Positions 1 to 10,342 are shown, counted from the stretch's first letter. The stretch: DNA of 64,000 nt from Trichomonas vaginalis G3 (GCF_026262505.1 NC_067207.1:33076082-33140081); one strand, 5' to 3'. Translations and numbers: made by a program. Notes: generated by a model not told the origin, from the letters alone.

Positions 1-321
1 TGACGAATAAATATCGCCACCTAAATATTGTCGTTCGAGAATCATTCATTAAATTAGACTAATAATTATTGGGATCGAATGAATTGTTTGTTTTTGTTTT
101 TGTTGGTTTGTAAAAGGGCTTTAAACTGTATTGCTTACTGATGGTTTTCACAGGAAAAAACAACAAAAACTGACAGAAATATGACACATCGATAAAAAGG
201 TTACGATAATTTCATTATGTTATATAAGATTTCATTTCAAATCGATATATTTTTCTGACAATATAATCATTTTTTACATGTCAAAATAATTTGGGGATCA
301 TTCAAATTTTTTTATCCTGGG
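1..321. other. Upstream intergenic region
   Basis: AT-rich sequence with no credible gene. It ends in the leader of the WD40 gene. The bases TCATTC at 299-304 resemble the trichomonad initiator (TCA followed by pyrimidine and T/A) and lie about 20 bases before the ATG. That resemblance is the only regulatory hint seen. Confidence 0.4.
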
Positions 322-3291
322 ATGAATCCAATTGTAAAAGGCTCAACACCTTATACAATTGGTGTACAGAACAATAAAACCCCTCTTCCCATGTCATTTA
401 ATCTTTCCTGCTGCTGCTGGCTTAATCCAGTTGGGATTTTCGCCTCAAATCATTTCAATATTCGGCGTTTAGCAGCTGCAGGAACTGTTGATGGACAAAT
501 ACTTATTCTCGATGTAAAAGAGACTTTGATACAATATGTTTCATTGATGTGCGGCCATACAGCTCGCGTTTCTGATATCATTCAACAAGATTTAAATACA
601 TTTTTGTCAGTTTCGATTGATGGAACGATCTGCATGTGGTCCATAGCAGACGCTATATGCCTATTTTCAAATCAGTTCACAACGCAATATTCGAATTATA
701 AACTTGCAACGTCATATGGTCTCCCAAATCTAGTATACATATGGTCAAACTTCGGACAAGTATACCTTGTTGATGTGCATACAGGAAATATAGTTAAAAA
801 TTATAATTTTCCTGGTTTATTATCTTTTTCGCCTTCATCAACAATAAACAAGCTCATCGTATCGAATATCCTATCATTTAACTTATACACAGTTGGAGAA
901 TTGGGAATTACATGCGACAATCAAAATCGAACGTTTTTTGATTTAAATGACGTGAAAATTTGTACTCCTTTCGGTATCGTCAGGTTTTGTGAGAGGAGAA
1001 TCATATTCATTGATGTTGTTGGTATCAGAACCCTCGGATCCATGCTTCTTCACAACATTTCTGATGAAGATCAAATTATTGATGCAAAATGGTACGCTCC
1101 TGATCAAATTTTTGTTGCATTTCGCAGTGGTATATTGTATGAATTCAAACTAGACGCAGAAGCTAAAGTAAAAGCCCATAAAATCGCAGAATCAAAAATT
1201 ATGATCAATTTTGCTTCGAGAAACAGCAACAGCGAAGTAATATTCATCAACAACAACATGAACCTAGTATATATAGCAGAAGGCAAAGGCGAAATCGAAT
1301 TAGTTCGAAATCATAATTCAAAAATTTTTGAAGTTCCAGATATAAAACAGCCGAATATCGTAAGGATAACAGAAAAGAATACGTTTAAACTACTCAATTG
1401 GACAACTCCTTCTGTTACTTCACCTGGATATTCAATTGATTCCAAAATTACAGCGATAAAGTGCCGAAATATTACATCCCATGGCCTCCAACTGATTGTT
1501 GGTGCTGAAGATGGCACAGTCCGCTTCTTTTGGAAGGAGAAACAAAGCGCTTCCCAGAAAATTTTGGCATTAAATTCTCCGGTCGTAGAATTTATTGAGC
1601 TTTCCTTGGCTAACGCTGGCAAATTTATATTGTTTGCCATCGGAAAGGACGGAAGCTTGGCTGTTTTCTATTTATTCGACTTAATCGAAACTTTTATAAC
1701 GATAGGTTTCCCAATCGTTGCAATTTACGCAATGAGAATGCAAGAATTAATTATAGTTAGAAGATTAGATAACACTCTTTACGTTTACAGCCTAAACGAA
1801 CCAGATCCAATCGAATTATTGACAAGTTTACCAAAAGATGCAGAACAAATCTACCCTGTTAAGCCATCCACCAATAGTACAATACCTCCATCAACTCAGC
1901 TTATCAATTTCGGCAAGAGTTCTTATTATTATTCAACTTTGACTTTGAATAATCTCCAGAACGAATTGATGAAACCCGAAAATGCAGAGCATAGGAAGTT
2001 GTATTCATCGATGTTAGCGATATACTTCCATTTGCTTCAGCCTGTTTCGAAATCAAAATCTTTTGGTTTAATTAGAGACAGTATTTCAACAGATTTCACT
2101 CAATTTGCTGCGGATCAGATCAAGGATCCTGATGTAGATACATCAGATTTCTCTTTCTGCTTGATAGGAACCAACAAAATTCCAACATTTTTCTATCCTC
2201 TGTATACTATATCAGGAATGGCCATTTACGATGTATCCCCTTATCAAGCGGCCTTGCATTTCGTCGCTAGTAACATCATTGGCCAGATACTTTCATTGGA
2301 TTGTTCACTTCGAATTCTTGAAGTCACTTTTGTACAGTCAATGGTCCATTTTCTTGAATCGGATGACCAGAAAATCCGTCAGATTGCGTCCCTTTCATGC
2401 GCCAGATCCGCCAGTTGCTTGCATTTGGAACATGCACTTCCTATTGCAAAATTGTTCGGAGATTTGAAGTCGATCGATAGTCTTTCGCCAACAGAGATGC
2501 TTTTACTCTGCATCCTTTGCATCGCGGAGGACTCTTTCGTCAACAAAATCCATCATCGAAAATTATTTGACTTCCTTTTAAGAGTTTCAGTCAACGATGA
2601 TGACATTGCCAACTTGGCTTTGATTTTATTGATCGATGGATACACAACTTGGTCTTATATCCTTGGAAACCACTTATTATTAATGAATAACATTGTTGCA
2701 AGGATGCTGAAGTTCATTAGACCCGAACACGTGCAGAGAACATTCGCAATTGCAGCTGGTAGCGATATCGGAACGTTTTTCAAAGTTTTTGAAACTTTTA
2801 TCAAATCTGAAGAAACAGATTTGGCTCCAGAAGTATTAGTAACGCGTTTATTCTCCCTAACAACATTAGTTTCCTTTGCGAACAAGCACGCGGTAGGTGC
2901 ATTGGGCTCATATTACATTGCGACTGTCGGAAATGACTATCCAAGGCTGGCAAACATCGCAATCGAAGAACTAAAGAAACACGCAAAAAGATTAGAGTCA
3001 GTGGATGTAAAGGGAAATCTAATTTTGATAGGTTTACAAGATGGTTGTGTGTCACTTTTCAAACATTGTAATTTAATTTTTTCTGAGAAATTTTTTGAAA
3101 CTCCTGTTTGCATTGTTTCTATCGGGCCTGATGGAAGTGCTGCAGCTGCTGCATCGAGGGATGATCAAAACGCTGTTATTTTCACTACGAAAAGAAATGG
3201 ATTTATGTCGAAGAAACCGAAAGTAATTGCAAAAGTTCCCACTGGATTCCATCCTGTCTGGAAATCTCCAACAGAATGTACTTTCCAATAA
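322..3291 (+). CDS. WD40-repeat protein, possibly WDR7/rabconnectin-3 beta-like
   Basis: A 989-residue intact reading frame starting at an ATG about 20 bases after an initiator-like TCATTC. The N-terminal half shows WD40-type blades: HTARVSDI followed by DGTICMWS near residues 80-110, and VGAEDGTVRFFW near residue 395. The C-terminal half is helical and repeat-like (about 640-900), and a last blade-like segment (LILIGLQDGCVSLF) lies near residue 900. A WD40-helical-WD40 layout is known in WDR7, a partner of V-ATPase regulators. The match here is by layout only and the protein is shorter than animal WDR7. It could also be another WD40 scaffold. Confidence 0.6.
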   Translation: MNPIVKGSTPYTIGVQNNKTPLPMSFNLSCCCWLNPVGIFASNHFNIRRLAAAGTVDGQILILDVKETLIQYVSLMCGHTARVSDIIQQDLNTFLSVSIDGTICMWSIADAICLFSNQFTTQYSNYKLATSYGLPNLVYIWSNFGQVYLVDVHTGNIVKNYNFPGLLSFSPSSTINKLIVSNILSFNLYTVGELGITCDNQNRTFFDLNDVKICTPFGIVRFCERRIIFIDVVGIRTLGSMLLHNISDEDQIIDAKWYAPDQIFVAFRSGILYEFKLDAEAKVKAHKIAESKIMINFASRNSNSEVIFINNNMNLVYIAEGKGEIELVRNHNSKIFEVPDIKQPNIVRITEKNTFKLLNWTTPSVTSPGYSIDSKITAIKCRNITSHGLQLIVGAEDGTVRFFWKEKQSASQKILALNSPVVEFIELSLANAGKFILFAIGKDGSLAVFYLFDLIETFITIGFPIVAIYAMRMQELIIVRRLDNTLYVYSLNEPDPIELLTSLPKDAEQIYPVKPSTNSTIPPSTQLINFGKSSYYYSTLTLNNLQNELMKPENAEHRKLYSSMLAIYFHLLQPVSKSKSFGLIRDSISTDFTQFAADQIKDPDVDTSDFSFCLIGTNKIPTFFYPLYTISGMAIYDVSPYQAALHFVASNIIGQILSLDCSLRILEVTFVQSMVHFLESDDQKIRQIASLSCARSASCLHLEHALPIAKLFGDLKSIDSLSPTEMLLLCILCIAEDSFVNKIHHRKLFDFLLRVSVNDDDIANLALILLIDGYTTWSYILGNHLLLMNNIVARMLKFIRPEHVQRTFAIAAGSDIGTFFKVFETFIKSEETDLAPEVLVTRLFSLTTLVSFANKHAVGALGSYYIATVGNDYPRLANIAIEELKKHAKRLESVDVKGNLILIGLQDGCVSLFKHCNLIFSEKFFETPVCIVSIGPDGSAAAAASRDDQNAVIFTTKRNGFMSKKPKVIAKVPTGFHPVWKSPTECTFQ

Positions 3292-4036
3292 TTTCGTTTT
3301 ATGTAAAAGATAAATTGTTTGTTTTTGTAATTTTTACTTGTTTTATTTTCGAAAATGAATTTCTTTTTCTAACTGAACAAATTTCAAAAAATAATAAATC
3401 AGACATGATGATAATTTTCACAAAACTGAAAGTGCGATGGTTATTTAAGGATGTACTTACCACTTTCTAACATGCTCTTCCAAAATTAATATTTCTTTAT
3501 CATAATAATAAAAGCGCATAATTTGTTCAATAAAGTCGTAAGTAATGCATTCAAAACGGGTAGAAAAAATTAAGTGTATAAAAACAATGTGTAAATGTGT
3601 GAGCAAAAATTCTAATGCTTGTCATGCTAATCTAATGAGACTTTCATAGGCCAGCTTTGCCTTATTGATCAGCCTATAAGATTTCGAGGCATGTTTATAT
3701 TAAATTTACTTGGAATGAAATAATGCTATTCAATGAAATGGGAAAATTTATTGTTTGTATTTAGTATTACGTTATACTATTGCTTAAAAGGATGCTAGTG
3801 AAAAAGGATTAAATAAATAAGCTTAATAAAGAAATAATATGATTTAAAAATAATTTGCAAATTTTTGTATTTATCATTGATTGTCCATAAATTATTTTAA
3901 TATCAGCTGCGTAGAGTCAAGATTAATACCTTTCTGAACAATAACATATATACATAATTGCAGAGCTCAAAATTTATTATAAATATGAAAATAATTTTAT
4001 GAAAAGATAAGTTTTATTGTAATTGTAATCTTTTCA
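3292..4036. other. Intergenic region
   Basis: About 745 bases of AT-rich DNA between the WD40 gene and an ankyrin relic. No coding sequence, RNA gene or repeat could be supported here. A 64-codon open frame at 3276-3470 overlaps the WD40 stop and has no family resemblance. Confidence 0.5.
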
Positions 4037-4500
4037 TTATTTGGCATCTATAGATATTAGATGATCTCTAACATTAGGTTTTGCAAGTGTGAGGTGCAAT
4101 TTATCCATTTTTATCCTTTGCATATTTGTTTGCCCCAAATGAGATAAGATATTCAACAACTTCAAGTTGACCTTTTTCTGATGCCCAAATGAGTGGATTA
4201 TACCTATCATTATTCTTTGCTTCTTTATCAGCTCCAATAGAGATAAGAAATTGAATAACTTCAAGATAGCCATTAAATGAAGCAAAACTAAGTGGAATAT
4301 GTCCATAACCAGTCTTTGCTTCTTTTTTTTAGCTCCAATTGAGACAAGATATTTAGCAACATCAAGATGATCATATGGTGATGATTGTATTAGAGGAGTC
4401 CATCCATTCTGAATGGATTTTAATTCTTTCTTGTGAATCATGTTTTTCTTTCTCATTTTGATTTCAAACACCAATAATGCCATCAAATACATCAAATTTC
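4037..4500 (-). pseudogene. Broken ankyrin-repeat gene fragment
   Basis: Read on the minus strand, pieces of ankyrin repeats appear in more than one frame. WTPLIQSSPYDHLDVAKYLVSIGAK is cut off after a T-rich run (4321-4331), and later repeats such as the equivalents of GHLEVIQFLISIGA are recognisable only by changing frame. There is no N-terminal domain of the kind seen in the intact neighbour at 4963-6363, so this is a truncated, frameshifted relic. It lies in tandem with that neighbour on the same strand, consistent with a decayed duplicate. Confidence 0.65.
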
Positions 4501-4962
4501 ATGCAATTTTTAGATAGATTCAAGAAGTGAAACGACATCTTGCATGTTTTGGATATTGCCATTTGCGTTTCAGGCGATTTGAAATTTTTATTATTATTAT
4601 TATTATTTTATTTTATTTTATTTTGAGATGAAAGAGCATCAAAGAAATTGGAGATATATTTAAAATAATCAGAGTTGACCATTATTAAAAATCAAATCCA
4701 TTAATAAAGTATAGCAACAATTGTATATGCGAAAATATAAAATACAATTATTTTTGACTACTATACCTGACTGATTTTTAAATACACAAATATTGCATGC
4801 ATTGAATGTGAAATAATTGCTTTTGCAGGTTTTTTGAACTTGTAGAAATGTAAGTGCAACCTTAAACAAAATATTTTAAAATTCAAATTTTTTAGTGTGG
4901 AGATAATACGTTTTATAAAATTAAATTTTACTCACATGATGACATAATATTTTATATTGTTA
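4501..4962. other. Intergenic region with TTATT run
   Basis: AT-rich spacer between the ankyrin relic and the intact ankyrin gene. A short simple-sequence stretch of TTATTATTATT and TTTTA units occupies about 4587-4625. No gene is supported. Confidence 0.5.
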
Positions 4963-6363
4963 TTATTTTGCACCTGATCTAAGAAGAAGATTCATGATCT
5001 TCTTATACTTTTCATTCTCGTTTTGTTTCTCTTTCGCAATATCAAGTGCAGTTTTTCCATCATTGTTTTTGTCACTAAGATTGACACGAATTGAAACTAA
5101 ATATTCAACAACTTCAAAATGACCTTTCTTTGCTGCCCAATGAAGTGAAGAATCATTATAATTTGTTTTATCATTTTTATTGCATCCTATTTGAATCAAA
5201 TATTTAACTACTTCAAGACGACCATTATATGATGCAGCAATTAATGGAGAGAATCCATCATTATCTTTCTCATCTGGATTTCCTCCAACTGAAACAAGGT
5301 ATTTAACTGTTTCAAGATGACCATTACTTGATGCAAAATAAATACAATTTGCATTATCATTTGATTTAGAGTTTACATCACAACCAATACTTATCAAATA
5401 TTTAACAGTTTCAAGATGACCGTATGATGATGCACAAAGAATTGCATTAAATCCATCTTTATTTCGCCAATTTTTATCAAAACCAACTCCAATTAAATAT
5501 TTTACAATTTCAAAATGTACATTTGCAGATGCTTCAATTAAACAATTGTTTCCGAATTTATTAACTGCATTTCTATCACAACCTCCTTCAATAAGAGATT
5601 TTGTTAATTGAAGATTTCCATTAAAACATGCCATAATAAGTGGAGTATTTTGATCAGAATCTCTCTTTTCACTTAATCCATCTGCACATGAAATAGACAT
5701 ATTCAATTTATCATCTTTATCTGAAAGTTCTTTAAGGAAATTGTAAACTGAATCAAAATCATTTGAATTTCGCAATTCAGAAATTTTTGCAAATTCATTG
5801 ATAGATTGATTTAATTGACTGTTTTTGTTATTAAGATTATATATTTTGTCTTTGTATCTTGAATTTTCTGTTTGAATTTGATTAAATTTGTTATTAAGAT
5901 TAGATATTTCGTCTTTGTATTGTTTTCCTTCGTTTTTGTATTGATTGATTTCATTTTCCATCGTAGCGATCTTTGATTTGAGGTTTTGAATTTCGGATTT
6001 TAATTGTGTGACTTCTTCTGAATCTGAATTAATTTTTGCGTTGTATTTCTTAAGGTAATCAATTAATGAACAAGAAGATTTGAGTTTCAGGTTCTTTTTG
6101 TAGCAATTAAGAACGTTAATCGCGTCTTCGAATGAATCAATGAAAACATTGCATTTCCGAATAAAACAAAATAGTTTAGGTGTACTATACTTTGATTTGC
6201 CTTGAGAAAAAAGAGTAGAGAAATCGTGAGATTTAAGATTGGCTTTTTCTAATACTTTTGGAATGTCATCTTTATCTACAATATCATAGAAATTCTCTTG
6301 TTCGATATATGTTTGAATGTTGTTAGCGATATAATCAAAATCAACAGTCAGACCTTGGCTCAT
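4963..6363 (-). CDS. Ankyrin-repeat protein with N-terminal helical domain and coiled coil
   Basis: A 466-residue protein if translation starts at the ATG at 6363 (MSQGLT). That start is chosen because the broken paralogue at 25148 begins with the same MSQ-LT sequence and the same TTTCG bases before its ATG; the frame is open 26 codons further up. The N-terminal ~130 residues match the helical domain common in trichomonad ankyrin proteins. A coiled coil rich in K, N, Q and E follows (about 130-215), then six or so ankyrin repeats (GHLETVKYLISIG and variants) to the C terminus. Such proteins are presumed protein-interaction scaffolds; the partner is unknown. About 550 bp of its coding sequence is nearly identical to the copy near 25.6-26.1 kb. 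Confidence 0.85.
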   Translation of the reverse strand: MSQGLTVDFDYIANNIQTYIEQENFYDIVDKDDIPKVLEKANLKSHDFSTLFSQGKSKYSTPKLFCFIRKCNVFIDSFEDAINVLNCYKKNLKLKSSCSLIDYLKKYNAKINSDSEEVTQLKSEIQNLKSKIATMENEINQYKNEGKQYKDEISNLNNKFNQIQTENSRYKDKIYNLNNKNSQLNQSINEFAKISELRNSNDFDSVYNFLKELSDKDDKLNMSISCADGLSEKRDSDQNTPLIMACFNGNLQLTKSLIEGGCDRNAVNKFGNNCLIEASANVHFEIVKYLIGVGFDKNWRNKDGFNAILCASSYGHLETVKYLISIGCDVNSKSNDNANCIYFASSNGHLETVKYLVSVGGNPDEKDNDGFSPLIAASYNGRLEVVKYLIQIGCNKNDKTNYNDSSLHWAAKKGHFEVVEYLVSIRVNLSDKNNDGKTALDIAKEKQNENEKYKKIMNLLLRSGAK

Positions 6364-7134
6364 CGAAAAAAATTTTGAAAGTCGTTTTCTAAAAATCCTA
6401 TTAAATTCCAGTGAATTATCGTAGAAATCAAGATTTCTCAATTGATTTATTTATATTTTTGTTATAAACAGAAATTCATGAAAAGTGACACCTCACAATT
6501 TTTTGTTGAAAACTCATCTTTTTCAATGTTGTCACTTTTCATGAATTTTTGTTTACAACAATTTATTTATATTTTTAATCGAGAGAACACAGGAAAAATT
6601 GTGAGAAATTTAATGCTTAATTTTATTGTAAATATATATATACATTCCATAGACATACTTCATTCTTCTAAGTAATAAATATCAAAATTCATTGAAATTG
6701 TTCAAAACAAAGGTACATTCACTAGGCAATAACAGCAAAATGGAATGAAAATAGGATAAATAGCATCCCTATATAGTGCCTAACAATATTTATACGGATT
6801 AAAAATTGAGAAAACAGTGTATAAGCGGAATAATAGTAAGTTTTCAGTGGTATCATTATCCATTAAGAATGGGATGAATATTTAAAATTAATTTCGAAAT
6901 AAAAAGGGAGAGAATAAAAATCCCAGATAGCAAATGAAGGCAAAACCGTATCTGAGAATGAACTGCTGAAAAGTTTTGGCATATTTACATTCAAGTAAGC
7001 ATTTATCACTTTCAGATGCGCCACAAATGCAAGAATTATTTAACAAAACCAGAAAGTAAAAAAAAATCAAATAATTACTTGATGAAGAAAAAAAAGTATT
7101 TTTTTAATTTTTTTTCGGCTCTAAAAGAGAGAAC
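6364..7134. other. Intergenic region with an inverted pair of promoter-like motifs
   Basis: The stretch holds two oppositely oriented copies of AAATTCATGAAAAGTGACA, at about 6472-6490 and 6530-6548, separated by about 40 bases. The AAAAGTGACA core is the motif found just before several start codons in this window. No intact gene begins directly beside either copy. The rest is AT-rich, with the poly-T 3' flank of the beta-adaptin gene near 7090-7120. Confidence 0.45.
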
Positions 7135-9309
7135 TTACTCGTTGAAGAATTCAAGCCAGAAGTCCTTGAACTGGTTAGCGATTTCCTCTGTTTCAGCCTT
7201 GATTGAGAATGACATTTCTCCCTCTTTCTCGATGCACTGAGTGAGAGCAACATTTCCATCAACGTAACCGTAAGCGAAGATTGTGTTTCCTTCATCGTTC
7301 GAACCCTTTGCGATGATTCTGATGTTTGCCTCTTCGACAGCTTCAGCGAATGAGTCGAGTTCCAACTCGTAACCGAGAGAAATTGAGTCCTCAACAGTGA
7401 CAATTCCTTCTTCAGATCCCCACATCTCTTCGAACTGTTCTGGAGAGATTGTCATCTCATCGTTGATTTCCTCGAGTTTGTGTCCTTCGCCTTCCTCTTC
7501 TTCCTCATCGACTTCCAGTTCGATTTCCTCTGGTTTGACGTTCCAGTCGCTTTCTGGCTTGTCGAAAACAACCGAGAATGTGTTGTATTCATCGAACACC
7601 ATATCGATGTTCTCTGCATCAGCGTCTTCAACGAATGGTTCTGTTGATGTCTTCGCTGTGAGTAAAGCGGCTCTTGCAGCGTCGATGTCCTGTTTGAGGA
7701 GCTGGAACAAGAAGTGAGCGCGTGCTTTAACACCTGGATGTGCATCATGAAGTCCCATTGCGAGTGCTGCAGCTAAAACAGGGCGCGCTTCACCTGGTGT
7801 GACAAACAAAAGCTTGGCAAGTGATGTCATCAATGAAATCTTCATCATTGACTGCTCATCGTGTGCGGATGGCAATGCACTTGGATTGGCTGTCTTTGTG
7901 GACTTCTTGTCGTCCCAGAACTTGAGCATGACGTGCTCCAAGCAGTAGACTGAGTCGGCAACTTTGTCACCGTACTCGCCAAGGATCCATGCGTAGGCGG
8001 CGAGAGCTGGGCCACTGAGATCTGACGGTGGCTCTGATGGAATGAGGGCAACGAGTTCTGGAAGAGCGGATGGGACCCGGCGCATGAGATCTGGAAGGAC
8101 AATGAGGCACTGGTTGATGAGGTTCTTGCGCTTCATGTCGAAGAAAGAGCGGAACTTCATGATGACGAACTTGATGGCACCATTGATGGAAAGAGCAAGA
8201 TCTCTGAGGAGTTTGATACTTGCTTCGATTGTATATGGCTTCTCGAGAAGGACGTATCTGGCGGTGGTCTCAATAACATCGCGGGCGAAGACTTCGTCCG
8301 TAATGATCTTGAGAATTTCGAATTTGCACTCGGCAATGTATGGTGTATCGTTGAAAGCGACGAGGAAGTGTGGGATGTGTGGTTTGAAGGCGGCTGGGAA
8401 TCTCCTGGCCATGACGTGTAAATGTTTGAAGATGGAGTACTGAACTTCTGGGGAAGCTGCGGATGTATGGGTAATGAACTTAGGAATAACTCTCTGGACA
8501 ACTTGGCGCTGGAGGTCTTGCTTGGAATCTGTAAGAGCAAGTAAAACCTTGGTTGCTGCAACAAGAACTGAAGCGGAAGCAGAGGAAAGGTATGGATCGA
8601 CAATGTTCATGATGTCGAAACGCTCCTTATCGGAATCGGGTGTGTACTTGGAGATGACTTGAAGAGCTTCGGATTGAGCCCATTCGGAGAACTTTGGAAG
8701 GGAGTTAACAAGGTGGTGGATGAGCTTCATATCGAAGTTGATGCCGCCTTCGTCCTTGAGAATGTCGGAAAGGGCAAAGAGGGAATTACAGATAATCTGT
8801 GGATCTCTGTCGCGGAGTAACTCGTAGAGTCTGTTGACAATACCCTTCTCCTTGATTGCTTGTGGAGCAACCTTGTTCAGGTGGATTGTAGCTAAAACCG
8901 CCATACGACGAACATATGGGTTAGAATTTGCCAAACCGATAGCGATGATCTTTGGAAGCTCGTCAGCCATTGTAGCAACTTTGATATCGCAGATAGCACG
9001 AAGAGCCATGCCGCAAACGATTGGGTTGTTGGAAGAACAATCTTTGAGTAAAGAGTTTGTGACGAGAATTGATGTTTCTGGGTCTTTGCATGCGATTGAT
9101 GTGAGGATTGTGTAGACCATACGCTTGCATGGAATATCGTGTGCTTCTGAAGCGCAGATGACTGATCCAAGAAGTGGAGAGACATCTACACCAAGAGAAA
9201 GCTGTGTAAGCACTTCTTGGAGACCGGCTCTAACGCCGATGACATCGAACTTGGTCAAAGCTTTGTCAAGGTCATCACGGGCCCACTGGAGGTTGTATGG
9301 TAATGCCAT
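7135..9309 (-). CDS. Beta-adaptin, large subunit of a clathrin-type adaptor complex
   Basis: A 724-residue alpha-solenoid protein starting at the ATG at 9309; the frame upstream contains only GTG. The N-terminal trunk is typical of beta-adaptins: CKRMVYTILTSIACKDPE, then NPIVCGMALRAICDI and NPYVRRMAVLATIHLNKVAP, with HEAT-type helices to about residue 500. An acidic linker (EVDEEEEEGEGH, about 620-640) precedes a short C-terminal appendage. Beta-adaptins pair with another large subunit to sort cargo into vesicles at Golgi, endosome or plasma membrane. The length resembles AP-1/2 or AP-4 beta chains; which complex cannot be fixed by eye. The AAAAAGTGACA motif lies 9 bases before the ATG. Base composition is noticeably more GC-rich than the neighbours, as expected for a highly expressed housekeeping gene. 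Confidence 0.9.
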   Translation of the reverse strand: MALPYNLQWARDDLDKALTKFDVIGVRAGLQEVLTQLSLGVDVSPLLGSVICASEAHDIPCKRMVYTILTSIACKDPETSILVTNSLLKDCSSNNPIVCGMALRAICDIKVATMADELPKIIAIGLANSNPYVRRMAVLATIHLNKVAPQAIKEKGIVNRLYELLRDRDPQIICNSLFALSDILKDEGGINFDMKLIHHLVNSLPKFSEWAQSEALQVISKYTPDSDKERFDIMNIVDPYLSSASASVLVAATKVLLALTDSKQDLQRQVVQRVIPKFITHTSAASPEVQYSIFKHLHVMARRFPAAFKPHIPHFLVAFNDTPYIAECKFEILKIITDEVFARDVIETTARYVLLEKPYTIEASIKLLRDLALSINGAIKFVIMKFRSFFDMKRKNLINQCLIVLPDLMRRVPSALPELVALIPSEPPSDLSGPALAAYAWILGEYGDKVADSVYCLEHVMLKFWDDKKSTKTANPSALPSAHDEQSMMKISLMTSLAKLLFVTPGEARPVLAAALAMGLHDAHPGVKARAHFLFQLLKQDIDAARAALLTAKTSTEPFVEDADAENIDMVFDEYNTFSVVFDKPESDWNVKPEEIELEVDEEEEEGEGHKLEEINDEMTISPEQFEEMWGSEEGIVTVEDSISLGYELELDSFAEAVEEANIRIIAKGSNDEGNTIFAYGYVDGNVALTQCIEKEGEMSFSIKAETEEIANQFKDFWLEFFNE

Positions 9310-9318
9310 TGAACTGAT

Positions 9319-9329
9319 TGTCACTTTTT
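9319..9329 (-). promoter_or_regulatory. AAAAAGTGACA promoter-like motif of the beta-adaptin gene
   Basis: On the minus strand AAAAAGTGACA sits 9 bases before the beta-adaptin ATG. The same word, or a close variant, precedes the ATGs at 10304, 10349 and 34285 at comparable short distance. That makes a core promoter or transcription-start element likely, but no transcript data support it here. Confidence 0.55.
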
Positions 9330-9716
9330 ACATCGATTAATCCGAAGTATTCGAAATTTCTTTTTTAAAGCATGCATACTAAATATTAATCATTTCTTTG
9401 TTGGAGAAAAAAAAATCAATCATCAGTCAGATTGGTAATATCCCCCATAAAATTAATTACCTCCCCCTTTGAAAAAGTTGACAAATGTAGAAAATTCAAT
9501 AATGAGTGGTATTACAGAATGAATATATGTATGTAAAAAGATTTACAAATAAATTTGAAAGAGAATTAACTCAGTAAGATTATTGATTTAGCATGATTTT
9601 CTGATAAAATCGGAATATTATACTTCCAAATCCTAAAACTAAGAAAAACTCCCTTTGAAATTGTATGACATTAAGCGTAAATGATTTAAAAATCTAAAGA
9701 AAACATTTATTTAAAT
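9330..9716. other. Intergenic region
   Basis: AT-rich spacer between two minus-strand genes, covering the upstream region of the beta-adaptin gene and the 3' flank of the SDF2-like gene. No gene or repeat is supported. Confidence 0.5.
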
Positions 9717-10304
9717 TTACAATTCGTCAGAATGAGTTTCAGACTCTTCAACTTCAGGTAATATGAATATGCCACCTTCGACACTCCAGATGCTTTTAGT
9801 ATTGATCGACGAACAATTGACCAAAAAAGCATAAGGCATTTCTGGATGTTCTGCATTAAATGTTGTATATAAATAGCAGTTTGCATCATCACTCTTCAAA
9901 AAGAACTCATCTCTCTGGTGTAAATTACCTTGTTCTTTGCACTCTATTGAGAATAAAGACATTCTATCATTAGGAACCTTAGAGGCGAAGACAACATTCT
10001 TATTTTGGGATTCGTCATTCCTGACATTAATATACATTTCGTGAAATGCATTATAAAGGTAAATTTTTTGTCCGCAGTGAACAATTTCTGTTGATTTAGC
10101 ATTGTGTGGATCGATAATATTCCAGTTCCAATCATCATTAAATGGTGGATTTGTAGTCGTGATTGTAGGTTTTTTGTATCTGGCGTCATTTCCATCATAA
10201 ACTATACCAAGTTTTGTCTTTGTTGCGTAATTTTCTATTTGAATTACAGAATTGAATGTGACTTCAGCAAGAGTGATTAAGAAAAGAGTAAGAAATGAAA
10301 ACAT
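9717..10304 (-). CDS. SDF2-like MIR-domain protein of the ER lumen
   Basis: A 195-residue protein; the frame upstream has no ATG, so the start is 10304. Residues 1-15 (MFSFLTLFLITLAEV) form a signal peptide. The body reads like the MIR repeats of stromal cell-derived factor 2: VIQIENYATKTKLGIVYDG, then WNIIDPHNAKSTEIVHCGQKIYLYN and SLFSIECKEQ. The C terminus is HSDEL, a KDEL-type ER retrieval signal. SDF2 proteins work with Hsp40/Hsp70 chaperones and O-mannosylation in the ER; the exact role here is inferred from the family. It is divergently arranged with the gene at 10349 across a 44-bp gap. Confidence 0.85.
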   Translation of the reverse strand: MFSFLTLFLITLAEVTFNSVIQIENYATKTKLGIVYDGNDARYKKPTITTTNPPFNDDWNWNIIDPHNAKSTEIVHCGQKIYLYNAFHEMYINVRNDESQNKNVVFASKVPNDRMSLFSIECKEQGNLHQRDEFFLKSDDANCYLYTTFNAEHPEMPYAFLVNCSSINTKSIWSVEGGIFILPEVEESETHSDEL

Positions 10305-10313
10305 TTTTTTAAT

Positions 10314-10325
10314 TGTCACATTTTT
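10314..10325 (-). promoter_or_regulatory. Promoter-like motif of the SDF2-like gene
   Basis: The minus strand reads AAAAATGTGACA 9 bases before the ATG at 10304. It is a one-base-longer variant of the AAAAAGTGACA word and sits only 6 bases from the plus-strand copy that serves the divergent neighbour. Confidence 0.5.
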
Positions 10326-10331
10326 AATGTT

Positions 10332-10342
10332 AAAAAGTGACA
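10332..10342 (+). promoter_or_regulatory. Promoter-like motif of the Rogdi-like gene
   Basis: The plus strand reads AAAAAGTGACA, 6 bases before the ATG at 10349. With the minus-strand copy at 10314-10325 it makes a very compact divergent promoter. Confidence 0.5.

Noticed and set aside
7104-9340. Several open frames over the beta-adaptin gene on both strands
   Set aside because: All are shadows of the GC-richer adaptin coding sequence and have no family resemblance.
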